Positions 29,569-37,574 of a DNA stretch of 64,000 nucleotides are shown here, one piece after another. Each line of letters begins with the position of its first letter. Positions within the stretch are counted from its first letter, which is position 1. The stretch comes from a virus, in the IMG/VR virus record IMGVR_UViG_3300020465_000011, positions 1 through 64,000 of that record; one strand, written 5' to 3'. The position numbers and the translations under genes are program-made. Under the pieces are notes generated by a model. That model did no database searches. It was not told the origin of the DNA and saw nothing but the letters and a program-made list of their open reading frames with translations.

Positions 29569-30650
29569 TGGCATATAGCATTAACTATAATGATACCAGC
29601 TTAGAGCCTACTCCGATTACCGTTGCAGACGCTACAGTAAACACGGAAACAAGTATTAAGTTGGTCGGAAAAAACTATACAAATCACGGAGAAATCTTTA
29701 ATGAGAATTTTCTAAGACTATTAGAAAATTTTGCAAGTGAAACCGACGGAGATTCTCCAGGCACACCAACAGGTGCCGTACGTGGACAGCTTTGGTATGA
29801 TGCCACAGCCCACGCAGTAAAATTTTATGACAACAGTCAATGGTATCCATTGGCTACAATGAAAACAGGAACAGCTACACCAGCCGACGGTAGTGAACCA
29901 CATCAGCCTGGAGATTTATTTTTCCATACTAGTGAAGAGCAACTTTATGTTAGCCAAGGCACTAGTTGGTTACCAATTTCAACAGGTGGTTCAACTAGTG
30001 TAAAGAGTAGAACACGATATGATACAGGTGGCAATACACATAAAACATTAGAATATGTTGTTAATGCCGTAATTGTATGTATTGTTGTACAAGACACAAC
30101 AAGTTGGGCACCAATGGCGGCAGGTGCAAACACAGAATACCTAGAAGATGGTGCAACATTGTTAAACACACAATTTGCAAACTTACAAGCTGGTATTAAT
30201 ATGAATTCAACTACGGACTTTAAGTTTCGTGGTATAGCCACTACAGCAGAATACGCTGACGTAGGTGAAAGATATCATGCAGACAAACAATATGACGCAG
30301 GTACTGTAGTTAAAATTGGCGGTGAGCATGAAATAACAGAAACAGACGTTGCACTAGACGGCGAAGTATTTGGTATTATATCTACACAACCAGGTATAGA
30401 ATTAAATTCTGGTGCAGGACCCGATGAAACACATCCATTTGTTGCTATTGCAGGTCGTGTGCCTGTTAAAGTAATCGGACCAGTGCGTAAAGGTCAAAGA
30501 CTAGTTACATCAGAAGTAAATGGTGTAGCAAGAGCTCCTCAAGATCACGAAGGCGAACGCGATGATTGGTATAGAGTAGTAGGCAGAGCATTGGAAAGCA
30601 AAGACTCCGAAAGTGTCGGAATGGTAGAAGTAGTAGTCGGGAGAATGTAA
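29568..30650 (+). CDS. Tail-fibre-like structural protein
   Basis: A 360-residue protein. Residues about 70-140 hold two short fibre-type repeats (GQLWYDATAHAVKFYDNSQW and GDLFFHTSEEQLYVSQGTSW) like those along marine phage fibres. From about 225 the C-terminal domain reads AEYADVGERYHADKQYDAGT and later VAIAGRVPVKVIGPVRKGQR, a terminal domain common to fibre proteins of marine T4-like phages and perhaps involved in trimerisation or maturation. The gene follows the preceding stop by a one-base overlap and is followed immediately by a GTG-started structural gene. Confidence 0.75.
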   Translation: MAYSINYNDTSLEPTPITVADATVNTETSIKLVGKNYTNHGEIFNENFLRLLENFASETDGDSPGTPTGAVRGQLWYDATAHAVKFYDNSQWYPLATMKTGTATPADGSEPHQPGDLFFHTSEEQLYVSQGTSWLPISTGGSTSVKSRTRYDTGGNTHKTLEYVVNAVIVCIVVQDTTSWAPMAAGANTEYLEDGATLLNTQFANLQAGINMNSTTDFKFRGIATTAEYADVGERYHADKQYDAGTVVKIGGEHEITETDVALDGEVFGIISTQPGIELNSGAGPDETHPFVAIAGRVPVKVIGPVRKGQRLVTSEVNGVARAPQDHEGERDDWYRVVGRALESKDSESVGMVEVVVGRM

Positions 30651-31763
30651 GTGGCAATCGGCGCCGGAAATAGTATTACAGCAACAGATTTTAATGCATT
30701 AGTCGTTCAAGTAAACAAATACTGGGGAGATAATGTGCCTTCTGCGGCCGTAGGCGATGCTGATAAAACCTTACATAAATTTGGCTGGGGACAAACACAC
30801 GCTCTTGAACTGACAGGCACAGATGATAGAGTTGCGGCGACTGAAACTATTGAAGCAAAACATTTTAATCAATTAGTAGCAAGAGCAAACGCTTCAGGTT
30901 TACATGTAGGGATGTCAACAAACTTAACTTATAAAGTTATTGACAATAATGTAACTGCGGCAGACGGTACAACAATAGAAACAAGATTTGGTGCTAGTGG
31001 TATTGATGCAGAAACTGATGCTAGAAGTGCCGCAATATTAGGATATCATGTTGTTGGTGCAGGCAACTCTAATGCAAATGCACTAGGTACAATTACACGT
31101 GCCGCAACATGGAGAGAAGTACTACTATCAGAACAAACTGTTACATTTACAAACTATACTAAAGCTCGTTACTTTTTTAATAGCGGTGGTAGTATTACAT
31201 TAAGTTGGGATATCACTGGTGCAAGTGGAGCAGAAACAGAAAACTGGGACGCTAACTTAGCCGGAATGGGAACTATACACTTTTTAGCAGATGATGTTGT
31301 TAATAGTGGTACTGGAGGTTATTCTGTACCTAACGTAGGATTTTATGGATTAACAACAAGTTATCAGTTATGTTACAGTTATAGTTTTGGAGATGGAGTA
31401 GGAACAGGTACATTTAACTCATCTGCATTTAGTGGAGGTGATGTTAATGTTGGAGCTCAAGCATCTGAACGAGGTGGTTATTTAAGTGCAGGAACTTATG
31501 CAATTAACAGAATATCTATATATGCAAAATACAGTAGTTCAGGTGAACAAGTAGATATAAGAGCAATATTACAAACACCAGATGATGGCACTCAAATTAA
31601 TGGTACATTAACTCAAAGTTTAGGTTATACTATTGCAAGTAATCAAACAGGTAGTGGTGGAGCCGGCGGAGCGGCCGCAAATGTTACATTTAATGTAAGT
31701 GGTAATGCACCAACTAGTCATTCATTTACAAATGAATTAACAACTGGTGGTGATGACTATTAA
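30651..31763 (+). CDS. Virion structural protein (fibre-associated)
   Basis: A 370-residue protein whose GTG start directly abuts the TAA of the upstream gene. An N-terminal helical part (ATDFNALVVQVNKYWGD, later EAKHFNQLVARAN) is followed by a beta-rich domain with VTFTNYTKARYFFNSGGSIT, a sequence type seen repeatedly in structural proteins of marine T4-like phages. The end is Gly/Ala/Ser-rich and holds a GCGGCCGC octamer (31671-31678) in an Ala-Ala-Ala run. It is the last clear virion gene before the promoter at 31775. Precise position in the particle is unknown. Confidence 0.72.
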   Translation: MAIGAGNSITATDFNALVVQVNKYWGDNVPSAAVGDADKTLHKFGWGQTHALELTGTDDRVAATETIEAKHFNQLVARANASGLHVGMSTNLTYKVIDNNVTAADGTTIETRFGASGIDAETDARSAAILGYHVVGAGNSNANALGTITRAATWREVLLSEQTVTFTNYTKARYFFNSGGSITLSWDITGASGAETENWDANLAGMGTIHFLADDVVNSGTGGYSVPNVGFYGLTTSYQLCYSYSFGDGVGTGTFNSSAFSGGDVNVGAQASERGGYLSAGTYAINRISIYAKYSSSGEQVDIRAILQTPDDGTQINGTLTQSLGYTIASNQTGSGGAGGAAANVTFNVSGNAPTSHSFTNELTTGGDDY

Positions 31764-31774
31764 TAGATATACAC

Positions 31775-31803
31775 TTGACAAATTAATTATATAAGTATAT
31801 AAT
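31775..31803 (+). promoter_or_regulatory. Consensus sigma70 promoter (TTGACA-17-TATAAT)
   Basis: TTGACA at 31775-31780 and TATAAT at 31798-31803 are separated by exactly 17 nt, a twelve-of-twelve match. It lies in the 67-base gap after the last tail gene and 27 nt before the start at 31831, whose AAGGAG ribosome site stands in the leader. It should drive the accessory operon with unmodified host polymerase early in infection. Confidence 0.88.
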
Positions 31804-31830
31804 AAACATGCAAACTCCAAGGAGAAAGCT

Positions 31831-32178
31831 ATGGATAAACGCTTAGAACAAGCATTAGATTTTGCAAATTACAGAGCTACTATTGCAAATCAAAAAACTA
31901 ACTTAAAAAATCGTATTGCAACTTTAAAAGTATGTCATTATGGTGGATCTCAATTTACAGCTAATAAAACTAATATAGCATATATTAGGACCTTAATAGA
32001 TCTAGGATATAAAGAAGCTGTAGTAGAAGATGATAAAAACAATCCAATTGAAGTAACAGATCTTCAAGCATTATTAGATGATTTAACTAGTGCTAATCAT
32101 GCCGCGATGAATGAATACTTAATGGAACATAAGAAAATTAATAAAGCAAGAGGCTTAAAAACTATGATGGACTGGTAG
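31831..32178 (+). CDS. Conserved phage hypothetical protein
   Basis: A 115-residue charged, mostly helical protein (MDKRLEQALDFANYRATI at the start) with a strong AAGGAG ribosome site. I see no catalytic or binding motif. Being the first gene after the consensus promoter, it is probably an early protein. Its TAG stop overlaps the GTG start of the zinc-finger gene. Function unknown. Confidence 0.75.
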   Translation: MDKRLEQALDFANYRATIANQKTNLKNRIATLKVCHYGGSQFTANKTNIAYIRTLIDLGYKEAVVEDDKNNPIEVTDLQALLDDLTSANHAAMNEYLMEHKKINKARGLKTMMDW

Positions 32179-32363
32179 TGGCTACACCAGAAGATATACC
32201 AGAAACAATAATATATGTAGACACAGATAGAGTTTGGTGTATGGGAGAAGCAATGGATCACCCCAAAGTATACTATACTGTACCAGATGAAGGTTTTGTA
32301 GTATGTGGTTACTGTGATATCAAATTTGCTAGAAAGAAACAAGATGCAGATAAAAGGAAGTAA
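32178..32363 (+). CDS. CHCC-type zinc-finger protein (NDUFS6-like)
   Basis: A 61-residue protein with GTG start in a TAGTG overlap. It carries the full CHCC zinc-finger pattern: C21, the DHPKVYYTV segment with H28, then C43-G-Y-C46 followed by DIKF. This family includes the mitochondrial complex I subunit NDUFS6 and small proteins common in alphaproteobacteria. All four metal ligands are present. A phage copy is unusual and probably came from a bacterial host. Whether it binds DNA, a protein or a host enzyme complex cannot be told from sequence. Confidence 0.82.
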   Translation: MATPEDIPETIIYVDTDRVWCMGEAMDHPKVYYTVPDEGFVVCGYCDIKFARKKQDADKRK

Positions 32364-33237
32364 AGGCACCTGCTTTATTGCACTCAATAATAGAGAGTTA
32401 GACTATATAAATTTTGCAGTTTTTGCCGCCAATCAAGTTAAAAAACATTTTAAAAAACATAAATCAACTGCATTAATAACTGATTATGCAGGAGAAGGAT
32501 ATCTCAAAAGTGTATATTCAAAAGAAGAAATAGATGAAGTGTTTGATCATGTTATTATTGATCAAACAAAATATACTGAAACAGATAACATGAGAAATCA
32601 TCATGATTCTCCATGGACAGAATTCGAAGCACCTTTTAAAAATAGACAAAAGCACGATGTGCATTGGCAATCGCCATTTTCAAAAACAATATTATTAGAC
32701 ATAGATTATATTGTACAATCAGACGCTTTAGAATATTTGTTCAATGATGATAACCCACATCAGATACAAATGTTTGAAAACGCAAAATATTTACGATATG
32801 ATTTTCCACCTCCTCCAGAACGTTATCTACATGAAAATGGTATACCATTATGGTGGAGTACTGTAGTTTATTTTACTAAAAGCAATGAAGCTCAGTTATT
32901 TTTTAACCTATGGAGCCACATAGCAGATAACTATGATTACTATAAATTTTTATATGGATTTCCTGGAAAATTATTTAGAACTGATTATTGTGTAAGTATA
33001 GCATTACATATTTTAAATGGTATGCAAGAAGGCGATTTTGCTTATCCTATAGTGGGACATCTTCTTAATATGGATCAGAAAGACGTTATCATTGAAAGCA
33101 AAAATCCGGAAAACTATCACTTCTTAGCATTTGATAGAGCAGAACCATGGAAAAATCTATTAGTACATACACATAATCAAGACATACATATAATGAATAA
33201 ACGTAGTCTAAACGAAGCAATGAATAATTGGGAATAA
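32344..33237 (+). CDS. Glycosyltransferase-like protein
   Basis: A 297-residue protein. The start is set at ATG 32344 (MQIKGSKGTCFIALNN), which overlaps the zinc-finger gene by 20 nt. An ATG at 32305 would add 13 residues and overlap by 59 nt. It looks like a GT-A glycosyltransferase of the GT8-like kind: after an N-terminal alternating alpha/beta part comes KTILLDIDYIVQSDALEYLF, in which DID is the likely metal-binding DxD, then an acceptor-side region rich in Tyr and Trp (GIPLWWSTVVYF). The next gene is a divergent paralogue. Donor and acceptor are unknown. Confidence 0.6.
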   Translation: MQIKGSKGTCFIALNNRELDYINFAVFAANQVKKHFKKHKSTALITDYAGEGYLKSVYSKEEIDEVFDHVIIDQTKYTETDNMRNHHDSPWTEFEAPFKNRQKHDVHWQSPFSKTILLDIDYIVQSDALEYLFNDDNPHQIQMFENAKYLRYDFPPPPERYLHENGIPLWWSTVVYFTKSNEAQLFFNLWSHIADNYDYYKFLYGFPGKLFRTDYCVSIALHILNGMQEGDFAYPIVGHLLNMDQKDVIIESKNPENYHFLAFDRAEPWKNLLVHTHNQDIHIMNKRSLNEAMNNWE

Positions 33238-33238
33238 T

Positions 33239-34084
33239 ATGAGTCACGAAGAAAAACAAGGCTGGTTAATTAATGCAGGTAATAACACACAATCTTATTA
33301 TCAAGCGGCCGCCGTTGCAATGTTAATAAAAATACACAGCAAATTATCTGTTGCTGTGATTATAGATAAAACAGAAAATTGGCCAAGCGAATATAACGAT
33401 TGTATAGATTACATAGTAGAATATCCATTTGGAGATTTAGATTATTCAAAACAATGTCCTCAAATAAATCAGTATCAATTTTATCATATTACACCGTTTG
33501 CAGAAAATATTGTAATTGAAGCAGATACGTTAGTATTAAGTGATGTAGATTATATAGTATCTCTATTAGACTCAAATCATGTTAATATTTTATTTCCTAT
33601 ACAGGTAACAGATTTTAGAGCTAAACCATATATACCATTGCATGTTTTAAACTTTCCAGAAAATAAAATAGAAATTGCACATGCAGGAATATGGCTTTTT
33701 AATGCAAATAAAGAATCCTTAGATTATTTTAAAATGTTAGATATAGTATGTCACAACTGGAGAGAATTGTTTAAAGAATATTTTAGACCAGAACACGTAC
33801 CAGAATATCCAGAGTTAGATGCAATGCATAGTGTTACACTAAAAATGTTAGACGAATATGAATCATCTACAGTTAATGATCCTTTACTACTAAGCTATTC
33901 ACATCTAATTAGTAAACCAGATCAAAAATGGAATGATCAAATGAATACTTGGTATACTAATAACTTTAAAGTAGATAACTATAGACAAAATGGAATTGTC
34001 AAATACACAGAACCAAGTGTAATTACAGGAACTATATTAAATGGAATCAGAGCCCATCATAGAAGTGCCAATAGAACCAGTTAA
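33239..34084 (+). CDS. Glycosyltransferase-like protein, paralogue of the upstream gene
   Basis: A 281-residue protein beginning one base after the preceding stop. It shares the plan of the upstream protein: GWLINAGN, YYQAAAVAMLIKIHSK, then ENIVIEADTLVLSDVDYIVS in place of the LLDIDYIVQSDA segment, and an AHAGIWLFNANKE acceptor-side strand. The DxD-like element is altered to EAD, so metal dependence may be lost. The Ala-Ala-Ala run near residue 23 is coded GCGGCCGCC. Probably works with its neighbour on the same glycan. The glycosyltransferase fold is inferred. Confidence 0.55.
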   Translation: MSHEEKQGWLINAGNNTQSYYQAAAVAMLIKIHSKLSVAVIIDKTENWPSEYNDCIDYIVEYPFGDLDYSKQCPQINQYQFYHITPFAENIVIEADTLVLSDVDYIVSLLDSNHVNILFPIQVTDFRAKPYIPLHVLNFPENKIEIAHAGIWLFNANKESLDYFKMLDIVCHNWRELFKEYFRPEHVPEYPELDAMHSVTLKMLDEYESSTVNDPLLLSYSHLISKPDQKWNDQMNTWYTNNFKVDNYRQNGIVKYTEPSVITGTILNGIRAHHRSANRTS

Positions 34085-35003
34085 ACATGAATGGTATGTT
34101 TATTATAGTAAATCGGGCATTATTAAAGAAATACATAGAGAAAAAATAGTTTCTAATTTAGACTATGTAATTACATTAGACCAAGAAGCTGGTAAAATTA
34201 TTTCTGGTCATGTTAACAAAAATCATTATTGTGTAAATTATAATTCAGAAAACGACTCAATTGAATTTATGCATAGAAAATATGCTGGTAATTTACAACC
34301 TCTAGAGTCATCATTATATCAGATACCTTTACAAACAGAAGCAATACCAGATCCAGATATAGGTGTACGATTATATCCTAATGACAATGTGCTAACAATA
34401 GATATTGGCAAAAGTTGTAAAAATAGATTAACCTGGGGTATACATGTATATGATATTAAAAATCCGCAAGGTTCATTTCTTAATATATACATTACAAAAA
34501 AAGATAACCCGGATTATTTGATACTTCAAGTTAAAGTAGATCCTATAGAATTAATAACACATGAACGAATACTAGTTGAATTACCAACTTCAGTATTACG
34601 TTATGTAAATTATAATGATATATCTATTTGGACAACTAGAATATTTGATGTTTACACATACAGATTAATTGAAACGTATGTTGATATTGATCCTAAGGAT
34701 AACCGCAGAATTAAAATAACAGAAGATTCAAACGACTGTCATATTACATTTAGTAGAACAAATGAAGGTAATATATATGTTAAAGGTACTAAAGATATTT
34801 TACAACTTTCTCCAGAAAAATTCTTGCAATTTTATGTAGTAGATGCTACAATAACAAGAGATATAGAAAGTAGATACTTGTTTACGTTAGATGTATCATT
34901 GAATGATATTATCGCAGGCATAGATATGGGATTTAAATATTCTATTCCAGAAAAGTTTCGAGTATTACACAAACATAAACTAAAAATAGGAACAACCGTA
35001 TGA
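34041..35003 (+). CDS. Hypothetical protein, beta-rich
   Basis: A 320-residue protein with no motif I recognise. It starts at ATG 34041, inside the end of the previous gene (44-nt overlap), and no later ATG is close by. The sequence is rich in alternating hydrophobic strands (VLTIDIGKSCKNRLTWGIHV, LRYVNYNDISIWTTRIFDVY) and looks like a beta-sandwich. Its ATGA overlap with the next glycosyltransferase-like gene places it in the same operon. Role unknown. Confidence 0.65.
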   Translation: MESEPIIEVPIEPVKHEWYVYYSKSGIIKEIHREKIVSNLDYVITLDQEAGKIISGHVNKNHYCVNYNSENDSIEFMHRKYAGNLQPLESSLYQIPLQTEAIPDPDIGVRLYPNDNVLTIDIGKSCKNRLTWGIHVYDIKNPQGSFLNIYITKKDNPDYLILQVKVDPIELITHERILVELPTSVLRYVNYNDISIWTTRIFDVYTYRLIETYVDIDPKDNRRIKITEDSNDCHITFSRTNEGNIYVKGTKDILQLSPEKFLQFYVVDATITRDIESRYLFTLDVSLNDIIAGIDMGFKYSIPEKFRVLHKHKLKIGTTV

Positions 35004-35986
35004 GTATGGCAAGTATAAATGAATTTGATATAGTTTTTATAAGTTATGATGAACCTAACGCCGATAGTAACTATGCACACTTATTAGAAATATGTCCGTG
35101 GGCAATGCGTAGTCACGGAGTATGGGGCAGTGATGCCGCTCATAAAGCGGCCGCGGCAATGTGTGAATCTGACAGATTTATTACAGTTGATGCAGATAAT
35201 AAAGTAAGACCAGAATTTTTTAATATGGAAGTCGACTTACGTAAGTTAGGAAAAAGTGATGTTATTAGTTGGGCAGGCAAAAATGCAGTAAACGGATTAG
35301 TGTATGGTAATGGTGGCATTAAACTTTGGCCTAAGCATGTTGTTGAACAAATGCGTACACACGAGGCCGCACCTGAAGAAGATGCTAAAGCTCAAGTTGA
35401 CTTTTGTTGGAACATTGGTTATGTACAAATGAATAACGTTTATTGTGATGTTATGAATAACGGATCACCACTACAAGCATGGCGTGCAGGATTTCGAGAG
35501 GGCGTTAAAATGACTTTGGACGGTGGTGATGTTGTTAATCCAGAAGTATTAAAACAACACGTACATTATAAAAACCTAACTCGTTTATTCACATGGATGA
35601 GTGTAGGTGAAGATAGTGTAAATGGTTTATGGGCAATGTATGGTGCTAGGCAAGGATGTTACATGACAAACATAGCACGTAAAGATTGGGACTGGAGACT
35701 CGTTAGAGATTTTACATGGTTAACTGAATTTTTTAAAGAAGATGTGTTCCCACAGTTTGCAGATGACAATGGTGAAATATGTGCTAATACTGGTATGCGT
35801 TGGAGTTTAGAAAAACTTAGAGCTTCAACTGCTAACTATGGTGTAGATATTAAAAAACATCTTAACTTACCTATTGCCGACCTAGATCCGGATGGTAGTA
35901 AGTTTTTTAAAGCAGTATACACAAATCCAACTAGACTTGAACCATTGGTCCGCGAAGATCAAGTCGAATACACCATAGAGGACTAG
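35000..35986 (+). CDS. Glycosyltransferase-like protein (phage FISYDEP family)
   Basis: A 328-residue protein. The N terminus FDIVFISYDEPNADSNYAHL, followed by HGVWGSDAAHKAAA and RFITVDADNKVRPEFF, is a GT-A-like nucleotide-sugar fold with a DAD metal motif. The family is common in marine T4-like phages and its acceptors are unknown. A second member with the same motifs lies at 55231. The start overlaps the previous stop by ATGA, and a second in-frame ATG follows two codons later. The run of four alanines is coded GCGGCCGCGGCA, avoiding GCA or GCT in the inner positions. Confidence 0.7.
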   Translation: MSMASINEFDIVFISYDEPNADSNYAHLLEICPWAMRSHGVWGSDAAHKAAAAMCESDRFITVDADNKVRPEFFNMEVDLRKLGKSDVISWAGKNAVNGLVYGNGGIKLWPKHVVEQMRTHEAAPEEDAKAQVDFCWNIGYVQMNNVYCDVMNNGSPLQAWRAGFREGVKMTLDGGDVVNPEVLKQHVHYKNLTRLFTWMSVGEDSVNGLWAMYGARQGCYMTNIARKDWDWRLVRDFTWLTEFFKEDVFPQFADDNGEICANTGMRWSLEKLRASTANYGVDIKKHLNLPIADLDPDGSKFFKAVYTNPTRLEPLVREDQVEYTIED

Positions 35987-35987
35987 A

Positions 35988-35995
35988 GTAAATAC
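35988..35995 (+). promoter_or_regulatory. Possible late-type motif GTAAATAC at the radical-SAM operon start
   Basis: GTAAATAC differs from the CTAAATAC elements at 4027 and 28947 in one base and occupies the only gap here (13 nt). It ends four bases before the ATG at 36000, so any transcript would be nearly leaderless, as at gp25. No ribosome-binding sequence is present. Weak evidence on its own. Confidence 0.35.
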
Positions 35996-35999
35996 TTGT

Positions 36000-37574
36000 A
36001 TGAATTTTAACGATATGAATTGGCACCGTTTTTCAAATGGTGTGCTTGAATGGAACGATCATAATGCTAATCAGATAAAATCTTTATTAGAACAGTCTGG
36101 TGGCTGTGGTATGTGTTTAGCTAAGTTCAAACAAGTAACATTACATTTAGGCACAGGTATGACCCATTCATGCCATCACCCGTCACCACATAAAATTCCT
36201 CGAGAAGAAATTGATAAAAATCCAGCGGCACTATTTAATACATTGCATCTTAAAAAAGCAAGAAAGCAAATGCTTAATAATGAAAAGCCAAGTGAATGTG
36301 ACTATTGCTGGAGAGTAGAAGCTGAAGGGCAAAAAAGTGATAGATTTTTTAAAAGTTTAGAAAATTGGGCCAGTGATTATTATGATGAAATAATTCAGTT
36401 AAATGGCAGTGAAGACATTTACCCAAGTTATTTAGAAGTAAGTTTTAGTAATGTTTGTAACATGAAATGTACATATTGTGGTCCTGAATTTAGTAGTAAA
36501 TGGGTAGAAGAGTTAAAACAATATGGTCCTATTCACTTAGCAACTAATACTGCAAAACAAGAAGTATTACATGCACAACACGATCTTCAAAATCTAACAT
36601 TTAAAAATCGAGAGTTTAATCCATACATTGATGCGTTTTGGAAATGGTTTCCAAAAGCTCTTCCTCATTTAAGACACTATCGTATTACAGGTGGTGAACC
36701 TTTAATGAGTAAAGAAACTTTTAGAACTATGAAATATCTAATTGAAAATCCAAATACCGAAATGGAATTTTCAGTTAATAGTAATCTTAGTGTCCCAGAT
36801 AAATTATGGGATGAATTTATTAAACTGTTAACTGAAATGAGAGATAAAGAAGTTGTTAAAAAAATTACTGTTTATACTAGTATTGAAGGTTGGGGAGAAC
36901 GTGCAGAGTATGCAAGAACAGGACTAAATTTTAATTTATTAAAATCTCGTGCTGAGCAAATTGCTCAAATGGATAATATTAGAATATCAGTGATGTCAGC
37001 ATTTAACGTATTAAGTATTACTAGTTTTAAACCATTATTAGAATGGATATTAGATCTCAAAAGAAAATATACTGTAAATGATACCAGTGAAACTGTTATT
37101 ATGCAAAAAACTGGATATGAAAATAGTACTGGAACAATGGATGAAATTCTTGCTCATAGAAAACGCAATCATTCACATACAATTACAGTTAGTATAGATA
37201 TTCCATATTTGAGATGGCCAGAATGGATGGACGTACACTTTTGCACAGAAGAATTGTTTACCAAGCATTTGTTACCAGCAATGAAATTTATGGCTGATAA
37301 TAATCCATCTAGTGTATGGAGTACAGAAATTGGATTTTTAAATGCCGAAGTTGAAAAATTAAAACGTGTTGTTATGCACCGTGCTTATTATAATCAAAAG
37401 AAAAAACCTGAACGCGAAGGTCATGATGATATTAGAGAAGGACGAGCAAAATTTTATGATTATATCAATGAAATGGATAATCGTAGAGGAACAAACTTTT
37501 TAGAAGTTTATCCAGAGATGAAAAATTTTTATAATACTTGTAAAGAAGCAAGAGAAACGTTTAACAATGTCTGA
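36000..37574 (+). CDS. Radical SAM enzyme with N-terminal twitch-type cluster domain (1)
   Basis: A 524-residue radical S-adenosylmethionine enzyme. The canonical CxxxCxxC that binds the reactive 4Fe-4S cluster is C153-NMK-C157-TY-C160. The SAM-binding GGEP follows in RITGGEPLMS. Ahead of the core is a cysteine-rich domain (C36, C39, C58 in SCHHP, C100 and C103 in CDYCW) that should hold an auxiliary cluster. This order, auxiliary domain first, is known from uncharacterised twitch-domain radical SAM proteins of marine phages. Substrate unknown. It opens a coupled series of related genes and overlaps the next by 8 nt. Confidence 0.88.
   Translation: MNFNDMNWHRFSNGVLEWNDHNANQIKSLLEQSGGCGMCLAKFKQVTLHLGTGMTHSCHHPSPHKIPREEIDKNPAALFNTLHLKKARKQMLNNEKPSECDYCWRVEAEGQKSDRFFKSLENWASDYYDEIIQLNGSEDIYPSYLEVSFSNVCNMKCTYCGPEFSSKWVEELKQYGPIHLATNTAKQEVLHAQHDLQNLTFKNREFNPYIDAFWKWFPKALPHLRHYRITGGEPLMSKETFRTMKYLIENPNTEMEFSVNSNLSVPDKLWDEFIKLLTEMRDKEVVKKITVYTSIEGWGERAEYARTGLNFNLLKSRAEQIAQMDNIRISVMSAFNVLSITSFKPLLEWILDLKRKYTVNDTSETVIMQKTGYENSTGTMDEILAHRKRNHSHTITVSIDIPYLRWPEWMDVHFCTEELFTKHLLPAMKFMADNNPSSVWSTEIGFLNAEVEKLKRVVMHRAYYNQKKKPEREGHDDIREGRAKFYDYINEMDNRRGTNFLEVYPEMKNFYNTCKEARETFNNV

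Noticed and set aside
32305-32343. Earlier ATG for the glycosyltransferase-like gene
   Set aside because: It would add 13 residues unlike the family start and lengthen the overlap with the zinc-finger gene to 59 nt. ATG 32344 is more likely.
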